The notes below the pieces were generated by a model that was given only the letters and a program-made list of their open reading frames with translations, did no database searches and was not told the origin of the DNA. 60,555 nucleotides of DNA from Rhizophagus sp. LPA8_4_AMF (Eukaryota; Glomeromycota; Glomeromycetes; Glomerales; Glomeraceae): assembly GCA_021464525.1 (NCBI GenBank), contig JADRCO010000061.1:1-60555 (forward strand), written 5' to 3'. Numbering within the stretch: the stretch's first letter is position 1; every line of letters starts with the position of its first letter. Shown here in pieces: positions 48,849 to 59,957 of this stretch. Position numbers and translations under genes: made by a program.

Positions 48849-50282
48849 AACAGCAAAAATATTCTGAACTTATAATATTATTTGTTTTCTAATAAATTTG
48901 TTGTTTATACAAAAATTGTTTAAAATAAAGTTTTGATTGAATCAACAGAATTTTTAAACTTAATAACGTGACTTTAACATGAATTCTGAATTCATATCCA
49001 ATAACTATATTTATGTAAACTCATATCAAGTTTTGAATTTGTAAATTTGCGAGAGAAATAATGTTTTCTAAAGTAAGTTATCACATAACATTTGAATAAA
49101 AAAAAATTTTTGCATTTAATTTTTTCCTTTTTTTTTTTGAACTTTTAATGTAATAAAAGCTTTTGAAAAATCTGTACTTTTTAAAAGCTTTAATAGTATA
49201 AAATGTAAGAAATTAAAACTTAAGAGAACTCTCTTTTTTTTTAAAAAATGTTACCATGAAAATATTTTTATTATATACAACAGGTACAAACTAGATAATC
49301 GAATATTATAATGTAAACAATTTTTTTAATTTGTTAAACTTTATATGAAAAAAAATTTCGCTCAATTCTAAAATAGAAATAAATAAAAAATTTATAGAAC
49401 GTTATTAGCGAATACATCACCATTATAACATAGATGTAAACTTTTTTGTTTTTCTTAGGAAGAGAACTTTAATAAAAAAAAAATCAAAGAAAAAAAAAGA
49501 AATTAGGGGGGGGGGGAGAAGGTCTTTCAATAAGCAATAAGGCACTAAGACACAAAACTGGAGACGATTCGGCATCAACAAATATTGTATTACCACTGGT
49601 GCACTGGTGTTGGACTCGACAGAAGAACAATAAAAATTTGATAGCACTTCATAGTGACAATCGTGAAGAAACTGAAAACCATGACAAGGCAAAATGTTTT
49701 AAACGCGTAAGATACATTTGTGTAGTATTTATTCAGTATGGCGTTCGAATATGATAGTTTAAACGTTTTAAGTATCTTAAATTCTGTAAAACTAGCAGAA
49801 ATATTTCTTTTGTTTACTATTTATATCATGTTAATTAACAAATCAATGAATTTCTTGGCTCACTCTGGCTAAACAATAATCGATTTGAATCTCCGCGCCA
49901 TAGAATTTCGAAATTTGCCACTTTCAGTGTGAATCTGGATTCCTTCAGCATTACTCTGAAAATCAATCTTATATTTTGGCAAGCATATCATGATGCATTG
50001 AAAATATTATTAATAGAGGTCTAAATGGTCAAAGGTAAATTCTTTTAATTATTGCTGCAAAATTTACCTACTATCAAGAACTAAAATCAAGTCCTACATT
50101 CTTTTTTGACGATAAACATTGTTCGTTACCTCATTACCTTTTAAATAACTTTGTGTTGAATATCAACACTATTTGATTGATTATAGACAGCAATCTATAT
50201 TGGGTGCTATGTATTGGATTTATCGGTGAAGATACATATTTAATATTAATAAAGGACATTATCCAAAAATACCAGAAGAATG

Positions 50283-50612
50283 TAAAATTGTGAATTCTAC
50301 AAAAGCAGTGTGAATATATTCCCGAATGTGATGTGGGATTTTTAAGAGAAAGCTATGTAAAATCACGGCCATTGAATTTGCCGAAAAATTGTGCAAGTAG
50401 AATGAACCCTTATCAGAAACTGACTGAACAGAATTTTAGAATAAGAACAGTGATACCCATTCTTACTCTTTCCCATCAGTACCACAAGTTCTGCTATTTA
50501 TATGCAGAATATCGATAATAATCGTACACTTCAATCTCAATCTCAAATAAATGAAAATTTGAACGAATCTTTAGCAATAATTGTAATAATACCTTTTACA
50601 ATTAAAGTATGA
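50283..50612 (+). pseudogene. Copy 3 of the family, truncated
   Basis: Only the part matching the C-terminal half of copy 2 is recognisable: LPKNCASRMNPYQKLTEQNF, then after a frame change SSAIYMQNI, RTLQSQSQ and ESLAIIVIIPFTIKV, stop at 50612. DNA similarity to copy 2 is clear (CTGCTATTTATATGCAGAAT is identical in both). Two frame changes make it a pseudogene. Confidence 0.55.
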
Positions 50613-51275
50613 AATAGCATATATATCTTATATAATTTATGTCTTATTTTTTTATGAACTTTGAATATATTATATATCATCATTTTTATCATAATAAAGT
50701 TGTCGTATACTGTATATAAAAAATTGGTTTCGTTTTTTAAAGATGAGAGTATTATGAGAGGTTAATTTATTTTCATACTATGTATAAAATTAAAATTTCC
50801 CATTTGGACCAGCAGAGGAGACTGGGAAACTACGTTAACAAGATAGAGTATTGTTCGTCTTATTTTTAAAATATTAACAAACGAAGCACAATTTGCAAAA
50901 GTCTCATCACGTGAGAGGTTTATCTTTAGTTATATTAGATAGTCACTACTGTTATTTTTAAGTTTATGATATGATTTTAATACTGTATGAATTCTAAAAC
51001 CTAAATTTTACAATAAAAAAATCTTTGCTTGTTTGCTTCCTTAGAAATCAATCAATTATCAATGTGATATAGGAATTAACAAATTACAAATGGCTCAAAC
51101 AAGTGCTGCAAGTGCAATCAATCACAATAACGAGCCAGTTACATTAAAATACATTGATTTCGACTATTATACATATTATACAGAGTATATATATTCTGTA
51201 AATAAGTTAAAATGTTTTTTAAGTTATTACACCTATCATTTAATATTTGGGTATTGCTAAATCTGATTGTCACTA

Positions 51276-54200
51276 CTTAATTCTGGCCAAAAATTACAAT
51301 TTGGCCAGAATTATAAAATGCTGGTTTATAATTTTGGCCAGAGTTAAAAAATACTGACTGCAAAATTTAATAAATATGTTAACAAATATTTTGATTTTTA
51401 GTAAAGTGAAAAAATTAAAAAATCATAATTTTGCATTTTTCTCAAATATTATCTAAAAACAGCCTTTTAACCTTAAACAATTTCTTCTTCTTGTAAATTT
51501 ACATATAAAATAACTTTTTAATATGTGTAGTTATTTAATTTAATATTAATCATATAAAATTCAAAAATCAGATCAGTGGAAATCATCAATGGTAATGGAT
51601 CACCACTGGTAACATTTTGATATTCTTTTAATATTTTAATATTTCTTTTTTTCTACATTTTCAATTATAAATTCTAAATGATATAAATTAATAAGAAAAA
51701 TATTTCTAAAGTTAGTTAAAAAGTAAAATACAGGTAAGTAAATACATGTTAAAGTAATTTTTTTTTAAAAAAATATATTTATTTTCATAATTAATCTATT
51801 ACTAAGTTTGGTTTTCTTCTGTCTTTAAAGTTTTTCAGAACTAGAATTTATTGTTTTAGTATATTTAAAAGGAAATTGACTTATTTTTATAGGCCATTAA
51901 AAATTAAAATAATAAATTACACTTTTATATTATTTGTTAATTTTTTTTTTTTCTGCAACATATATTATACTTTATTAGAGTTAATGTAAATAAAGGATTC
52001 TGAAAAATACTAATAAAGGTCACAAACCATATGCCAAAAAAATTATTTTTATCAATATTAATTCTAAAAAAATAAAATTTATATCATTAGATTTGTCTTA
52101 TCAAGACGATTCCAATGATCCTAAGATGATTAAAATCCAATTACTGGATTGCTTAAAAACAGGGGTATGTAGGATAAGAAATTTTGAAAATACCTCTGAA
52201 ATAAGCAAAATTTTGAAAATTTTTATATGATAATTAAGCAAACTTGAATGTGACCTATATTAGTATTTTTCAGGGTCCTGTAAATAACAATTTGTATAAG
52301 AAATATGAAATTTAGCTATCTAATATAATTAAGTACAATATCACTGTCATTCTAATAAACCTTCTATGTGTACTGTCAGTGGAACTGATTCCTATATAGG
52401 TAAGAGTGTGAAACACACTACTATCTTAGTGGAACCACCCCATAGTTAAAGGAATATGGTGTTCAAGGACCTGCTGCACTGCAATTTTTAAAATCCCCAC
52501 TGACCTACCAAAAGATAAAAGGTATACCGCTAGTTCATATAACCCCATTGTTACCTGTATACGATTGCTGAAGTAGAAATTTCCCATGATAAGACACAAA
52601 TGGTTAAGTTGATAAAAGAATCCTTCAGCTCATCGCATGGTAATATTGTTAATTCTTTCACTAACGTATACAGTAGAATTATTGTATCTATCCATAATAG
52701 TTGAGTTGGTAATTGTAAATAGGATTACCACTTAGTATGGAAATAATACAGAAAACTCTACACATTCCATATCAAATTATAATATGAACTCAACAAATCC
52801 ACTCAAGAAAATTCTATGTTAAAAAGTAAAAATAAAAGAAAAACAAAAAAGAAAGAAAAAAAATAAATAAAATCTATATAAAATGAGAAAATTAAACCAA
52901 AAAGGTAATCAGCAACACAAGATAATCATGTCTATTTATCTCTATTCTTCTTTTGGCGTAATGTAAAGAACTATCCATAAATAAGCTGCAGATCCAAGTA
53001 TATATCCAATTTAAAGGTATTAACAAGTAACGTTCCATTTGAGTATAAGAGAATCCAGGGCCAAATCTTTAACCAATAAGAGTTAAAATCCAAAAAGAGT
53101 ATAGGCTATACATGTCATGTGATAATTGTTATTGTTGTTGATTTCATATGTGAGAATTATCTTTGTCCGTGATAACATGTGCCAAAAATGTGTTTAGGTT
53201 AAAATCAGAAGGAGGCTTAGTTTGTGATGTAGTGCAACTTTTTGAATAAGGCCAACTAAGTAAACACATCTTTTTGGAGGGGTGGGAAAGAAAAATGAAA
53301 AGAAGGCAGAGAGGAAGGTGGCAAAGACGAAAAAATATCCAAAATTAAAGTTGATAATTATGCATTTAAGAAATGTAGTTTGTGGGTGTGCTGGTCCCCT
53401 ATTAGCTTTATCTAACCATTTAACTAAAAGGTGATAACGCGTAAGACCATTGGTATAGTCAAAAGTGTTGTTTAGGAACTAAAGGAAATCCTCATTTTCT
53501 AGGACTTCTTGAACTCTTTCCATATTATATTATTTTGTTAGTAATATCGCTTAAGCTTGAGAGACATGGTATTTAATAGTATATCCACTTAGAACGATAA
53601 CTTATTGTTGTAGGTAACTTGCAAATTCAGAATAAATCTAACAGACAGTTTACTAAGGCTTACTGAAGATAAAAATCTCAAAGAAAACTATTTAAAGAGA
53701 ATAAAACAAATAAAGAACAGTATATATTAAAGGCTTAAGATGTATTTATTATAAAGAAAATAAAGAAAAATAAAGAAAAATAAAATTTTTTAACAAAAAA
53801 ATATTAGTAAAAAAAATGGTCATGAACGTGACCAGAAAGAATTTATTTTCAATTGCAATTATATTATTTGTTAATTATATTCTATTAAGAAATATCTATT
53901 TATATAATTTGCATTATCAATTTCAAAAAAGTTGTTTGATTGATATAAATATTAAATCATTTAAAAAACCTAGCATATAGGCTGATTTTTGAAATAACAC
54001 ACCTTTTACTTGGAACAATTAGTTAGACTTAATAATTTAATATACATTACTTAGATAAAAGTAAGGGACCTTCTAATAACCTTAAATTTTACATAATATT
54101 AATACCTAAAATTCTAATATAGGATTGCACAAATTCCAATATAAAGTATATGTATTGAATTTTTTATTGCTAGCCTTAGAGTTTCTAACGGGTTGGGTTA

Positions 54201-55217
54201 GGTCAGGTTGGGTCAAAATTTTGGGTTAATTTTAAAGTACTATTTATACAGTAATTCAAATTTTTACAATACCTTCAATTGTATTATTTATATTATGCAG
54301 GTCCATGCGGGTCAATGCAGATTATTTTAGGTTGCATATTCAGAACTCTAGCTAGCCTATATGTTATTAAATTATTTATGAAAAAATTATAAAAAAAAAA
54401 AATTAAATTAAAATTGTGAAAAATTTGTATTACTTTCATATTTATTTAAAATTGTACATATTAAAAATGATTAAATTTTATATAATTTAAAAGCTATTAC
54501 TTTAAAGAATTAGCATATAAAATTTTATATCTTTATTTTTTCTAGAAAACTAGAAATCAAAAAAATACTAATATTATTGTATTTTTCATTTTTTAATTTA
54601 ACCATTTTCAAAAAAAAAATTTTAATTATTTAATTAATGGAGTTATATGAAAGCTAGTAATGTAAAATTTTAAATATGTGGTTTCTAATATTCATTTTAT
54701 CACATATTAATATTTTGAGTAACATTATTATGTATGTTTTTGGACAATTGAGCAAAATTAAGGTCTACTACTTTTGTCTAGGTAGTATATATTGACATAC
54801 TATTGATATACCTCTTATAGCTCTTATCTGGATCAATTGGTTAGATTTATTATAGATAAATAAATATATAACTCAAAATCAGTATGATTAACTATATGAA
54901 AAAAGTATTTTAATAGGACCCGCTTACTTTTAATAGAGGTCACCCATAGGCTTAAGATAAATTTTATATGTAAATTTAAAAAAACTCTCTGAATTTGTAA
55001 GGTAAATTTTACTTAATAACTGAAAAAGTAACTGAAATTCTGTGGTAAATTTTTTTTATGTAATTGACAATATAAGGTAAAATTAACATATTTTTTAAAA
55101 TATTACTTTAGATGTTAATATTTTTTTGTTTATTATATTAATATATTAAATATTATAAATTGCCAAAGGCGAATGTTGCTAGGGTGATGTAATTTTTTAA
55201 TTTTGGCCAGAATTAAG
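51276..55217. mobile_element. Possible 3.9-kb inverted-repeat-bounded relic
   Basis: CTTAATTCTGGCCAAAAATT at 51276 is matched by AATTTTGGCCAGAATTAAG ending at 55217 (inverse orientation, about 18 of 19 bases). Additional copies of the GGCCAGAATT motif occur at 51300-51315 and 51336-51352, and a diverged one at 55349. Between them lies a patch of less A/T-rich DNA with broken reading frames. This would fit a decayed DNA transposon, but the ends could equally be two unrelated copies of a small palindromic repeat. I see no target duplication. Confidence 0.3.
52330..53530 (-). pseudogene. Decayed coding-like segments, minus strand
   Basis: Several minus-strand pieces read as protein-like text between stops. 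One piece (about 53345-53525) contains GLTRYHLLVKWLDKANRGPA with one internal stop. Another (about 52900-53060) contains GPGFSYTQMERYLLIPLNW, overlapping a shifted frame that ends LGSAAYLWIVLYITPKEE and a stop. A third (about 52440-52600) contains LYELAVYLLSFGRSVGIL. Together with the milder base composition this suggests one or more dead genes, possibly from a mobile element or a membrane protein. I cannot name the family. Confidence 0.3.
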
Positions 55218-58200
55218 TGTTAATATAAAATTATCATTTTTTGGAATATAAGTAATATTACACAAGTCAAAAGGAAATTTTACTTCTCATCAAAAATGGG
55301 AAAATACATTACACAAGTATACAAAAAAGGAAATTTACATATCAATCACTTAATTCCGGCTAAAATTAAAGAATTATGCCGGTATATTTCTTAATATATT
55401 AAATTAAACTAAATTTCAATAACTTTATTAATATTGAACCTAAAGAAATGATTTTACCACCATTCAATTTGTCTCATTAAGAAGAATCTAATGAGATAAA
55501 GTTTATCAAAATCTGATTACTAAATCAATTCTCAAACTTAATAATAATATTATTAAATAGTTTTTAAATTGTAAATTTATTAATTGTCTAGAATGAAGCG
55601 AAGGACTATATATTATTCTGAAAAGTAAGTCAAATAATGTCATGTGATAGTTTCTGGTTGTCTGCACACATCACGTCATTGCTATATTTGATAAATAAAC
55701 AAAATAAAAATAGATTTGTGATACATTAGATATTTGTTCTGAACTTACAACGGTTTACTGTTTCCTAGTATTAACTATAGAAAGTCAGGTTTATGGCTAT
55801 TTACATAATTTAATTTTATTTTTAATATAATTTATTTATTAATAGGTTTTTGAATTTATAAGGTAAAATTATATATAAATTGAAAAAGGTGACTAAGAGG
55901 TTGGTAAAATCACTTAGTAAAGAGAAAATTTTAAGTAAAGTAAATTTACATATAAATGTTGAAAATTTTACAGTAACCTTTATTATAAGTAAATGGGGTC
56001 CTATTTTAATATAATTTTAAAATATTATCAAGATAAGTTAATAATTTAAAGTATATATTGATTGTGTAATATATGTTAATTTGATCTGCAAAAGATTAAT
56101 AAAGTTATTCTAAACATCTGCTCATATGATTCAAGTTAATTTTCAAAAAAAAAAACTACTTTTAAAATATAATATAAAAAATTAGAATGTTAAAAAAATA
56201 AAAATGATTTTTCTTTTTGCTTTTTTTTATATTTATTAATTTAAAAAACATAATTTAAAAAATTGGATTTAATGATAATAATTAAAAGTTATAAGTATAA
56301 ATCATATTATAAATTTTATCATTATTTAGTTTATAAATAAATTATTATTTAATTTTTCAGTTTCAAAAGTTGTGAAATCTTTCTTTTCTTTATGCTAAAA
56401 ATAATATATCCCTATTTTCATATAGAAAATATCACAATAAATGGACTTATATTTTAGAAAATTAATATCATACAGTTGGCTGAATTACTAATAATATTCT
56501 GAATGCAGTTCTAAACAAGATTCTAAATGCAACCTATTTGATATCATCTTTAAATTCTCTTTTTAGTTATAATAACTTTTATTGATCCTTTATTATATTT
56601 TCAATTCAACTTCCAGATATTAAAAACATGATCTTTTATCTTATTTTTAAAATAATGTTGCTTGCCAAAACCAATTTTTTAAAATTTAAGATTTGGTAAA
56701 ATTAAATTCTAAGCTACTTTTTATAGTAAAGGTAATTGGTAAAATTATTTTTTACTTATTTAAAATTTAGGAAAATTTTGAATTAATTAGTTTTTTCAAT
56801 AAAAATAAAGTTATTAAGTTTCAGATTTTGACTAAACTTTATTAAATGAGTTTTGGCAAGCAATATTACTTTAAAATACTATTTTGATTCTCTTACTGGT
56901 GCTCATTTTCAGATATTTCTATTTGAAACAGAAATTACAGGATAAAAATAAGCTTATTATTTTAGTTTCTGTAATGGATTTATTTTCTTTTATTTATTTT
57001 TTTTTCTTTTATTGTATTTTGTTTTTCTTATTTCTTTATTTTTTAGATCAAGTCATCAAGCAAATATTTTATTTTTAGAATAGTTTTCTGAACAGGTCTT
57101 GAAAATAGAATGGTATTTATAGTAAATATGAAGGTTTAACTTTAATTTACAAATCTAAAAAAAGTAAGATTCATATATCTGCAAATATTTTATTTTTAGT
57201 TTTAATTTCAGTTTATACATAGTAAAAAAATTGGGGGATACTTCATAGGTCAGAAGATCAGTTTACTTTTAATAGGCTGTAATTGAATACTAATTCCTAC
57301 TTTACCAATAGTTTATCAATCTTGTGAATTAGCAGTATACCTTAAAAGTTTTTAACACTTATTTATTTAACTTAATATTTAGTTATTTTATTTTTTTAAC
57401 TTATAGAGGTCAAGTGAGATAGTTTTATATTACAGCTTATGTTTTTGTAATGTAAACTTATATATAAATAAAATCACTGCTTCCAATGTTAAATAAATTC
57501 CAATTTTCAATATATATATATAAAGGTAAAGTATTAGACAAAAAAATTTATTGTTAGCTATAGGATTAAAATTATAATAATTTTAGCTAAAAAAAATTTT
57601 CATCCTTTTTTTAACCATTTTTTAACCATTTTTGTTATGAAAAAATGCTAAAAAAAGTATATAACTTTTTATTTTATTTATAAAAAGCTTTAATAGGTAT
57701 TATATAAGAAGTTTAGTTTACAGAACAATTAGAATGTACCGTATATATAAAGGTGAATTAGGTTCAAGTTATTCTGAAATATTATGGCACATTACATCCC
57801 AAAATTTGGTGTAATATATTTTACCATTATGATTTTAACATTATGTTACCTTAATGCTGAATTATCTGAATTATCTGAAATAATTACACCCATATGTATA
57901 ATTAGAATGATATGAAATTTTATTACTGATCGTGTGCACGAGTCAAAAAATAAGCTGAGTTCATCCGAGTGCAAGTCCAAGCTCTATTTCTTAATGTACA
58001 GCGTGGGTGTACGGTATAATTTAGCAAACTTATGATAACCTTCAGTATCATCTTGACATGTTATCCTAATATTCTCAATATGCTATTTTATGAAGGGATT
58101 TTCTAAACAAATTTAACAAATTTAACATGGTTCTAAGCCTCAATAACTTTATTAATGACGAAGACGGACACAAACGCTTTGAGTATATGTAAAACTCACT

Positions 58201-59231
58201 AATATACCGATAAAAATCGAGCACGTACGGATGTGAAGGGATTTTCTAAAAGTTGATTTAAAATGGTTATTCAATAATAATGTTTGGATTGAATAATGTA
58301 AATTAAATGGAATTTAATTTAATAATGCATCACGAATGAGTTGTAAAAGAAGAATAACCGGAATCATAAGGTAGAATCAAATAGAAATAAATAAAATTAT
58401 TATAAAGCAGTTAAACTATATGTACCTGTACATTCTAAGGGAAAATCTTTTTTTAGGAGTTCGGAACTTTCTGTGAATCGAAATCCAAAATTAGAACCAT
58501 CACATCTTATAACTTATTTTCTAATATTTAGAACAAAAATCTTCCTCATTACAGTACTGTATAATAATTATTTTATTTTAATATACTGTATATTAACTAT
58601 AAGCAAATATATTGTTGTTTATATTAAAATTTTAAATGAATTTTTATTGTCGGCTATAAATACGTTGTTATCTCCAATTGGGCTAATTCAAACCTTAAAT
58701 TAATTGTATTTTTTTATATTAAAAATTATTTACAAGTATACATTTTTTATTTAAATCTCAATTAATAAAAATTTATATTCAGTAATTTATATTATGTGAC
58801 GCCATTTAAAATAGTAGCGTAATTAATAACTTGTAATATATTTTTTATTTTAAAATCCCTTGTTAATAAAATACTGTATATGTTAGCAAAAGTCCAATAC
58901 TAAAAGAAACAGCGAATATATGCTAGAGAAAGTTCAATACTAAAGAAAACAGTGAAGGTTTCGGCCGTTTCGTTATCATTCCAAACAAGGCAGGATAAAG
59001 ATGATTAGATGATTAGAGTTCACTCATTTTGAGCTGCTCCCTGATCCCATACCCATCACGCACGATTTTATCGAGATTTTAAAGCTCAATAACTAACAGC
59101 ACTATAACCAAAGCCCTTAGAACATAACTATTTCGGATAATTAATATTTACAAAATCATTATTACGAAAAAAAGTTTTAGACTTTTAGACAGACAGGGGG
59201 GATTTCCTCCTGTTTAATTAATTATCGTAAA
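55218..59231. other. Non-genic AT-rich stretch
   Basis: About 4 kb of A/T-rich DNA. Frames at 56884-57078 and 58473-58703 consist of Phe/Ile/Tyr/Leu-rich noise without domains. GAAGGGATTTTCTAAA occurs twice (58093 and 58236), and a 40-bp tandem duplication lies at 58877. I see no gene. Confidence 0.5.
58877..58956. repeat. 40-bp tandem duplication
   Basis: Two adjacent 40-bp units share the pattern TATATG(T/C)TAG, AAAGT(C/T)CAATACTAAA and GAAACAG(C/T)GAA with only a few differences. Unit length and register are exact. It is a recent local duplication in non-coding DNA. Confidence 0.75.
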
Positions 59232-59957
59232 TTGTACGTTTTATATTTAATAAAAAGAGATATGCACCAAAAAAAAAAATTTTTATTTTATATCTTTCGG
59301 GCAAAAAAAAAAAATTTTTATTTTATATCTTTCGGGCAGAAAAAAAAATTTTTATTTTTTATCTTTCAGGCAGAAAAAAAAATTTTTATTTTTTATCTTT
59401 TGGCAGAAAAAAAAAATTTTTATTTTATATCTTTCGGGCAAAAAAAAAAAAAATTTTTTTTTTTTTATCTTTCGGCAAATATATATATATATATATTTTT
59501 TATCTTTCGGGAAAAAAAAAAATTTTTTTTTTTTTCTTTCGAGCAAAAAAAATTTTTTTCAACAATTTTTTCGGAAAATAAAAAAGTAAAACAGATTTCA
59601 TTTTGTGGATACTTTAGGATACTTTATTGTGGAAAATATATAACTGAAATATATTATTTCGCGCAAGGAGCCAAGGAAAACCTTTCTTGAAAAAAAACAA
59701 TGTAAGCCAGATCATCTCCCATACTATACCTAAATAGGCAAATTACTTCAATTGTTTCAATTTATATTTTTATTGTAAGATTCATATAAATAAATTTTAC
59801 TTTATATATAATAAAATCAAACGAGTTAAATTACGTAGTCGAACGAAATTTTTATAAATAGTTAATTTTTTCACTTGAACTTGAACTACACCGCTAAAAA
59901 AAAAAAATAAATAAAAAAAAATAAACCCATTTTTAGTTATTTCACAAATATTAAAAA
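59232..59957. other. Upstream region of the repeat-protein gene
   Basis: Apart from the minisatellite, this region holds A/T-rich DNA that presumably contains the promoter of the gene starting at 59958. An A-rich leader (about 59896-59925) lies about 35-60 bp before the ATG. Confidence 0.4.
59267..59580. repeat. Minisatellite of 31-38-bp A-run/T-run units
   Basis: About eight to nine head-to-tail units, each with ATCTTTCGGGCA (or close variants TCAGGCA, TTTGGCA, TTCGGCA) followed by 8-13 A, 5-14 T and a short ATTTTAT. Each unit is nearly self-complementary (A run then T run), so the array can form repeated hairpins. One unit has been replaced by an AT dinucleotide run (about 59479-59498). 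Open frames of 152 and 64 codons across it, rich in Lys, Phe and Tyr, are products of the repeat, not genes. Confidence 0.85.

Larger units (their letters stand above)
44864..51270. other. Non-genic stretch with diverged tandem copies
   Basis: About 6.4 kb without an intact recognisable gene. It carries three diverged copies of one small gene family (listed separately), with shared flanking blocks. It also has a run of about 12 G near 49507 and long poly-A/T tracts. An open frame at 46973-47197 (Lys-rich) coincides with a flanking block repeated near 49430 and is probably not coding. Confidence 0.55.

Noticed and set aside
49860-49910. Possible tRNA T-arm-like stretch (GATTTGAATCTCCGCG)
   Set aside because: No matching D-arm, anticodon arm or acceptor stem at proper spacing could be found.
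54185-54230. GGGTTGGGTTAGGTCAGGTTGGG resembling an interstitial telomere repeat
   Set aside because: Only a few irregular units. They do not form a regular TTAGGG array and sit in ordinary A/T-rich DNA, so I treat it as chance or part of a dispersed repeat.
59232-59690. 152-codon open frame rich in Lys, Phe and Tyr
   Set aside because: It is produced entirely by the A-run/T-run minisatellite, and both strands are open there. It has no non-repetitive coding character.
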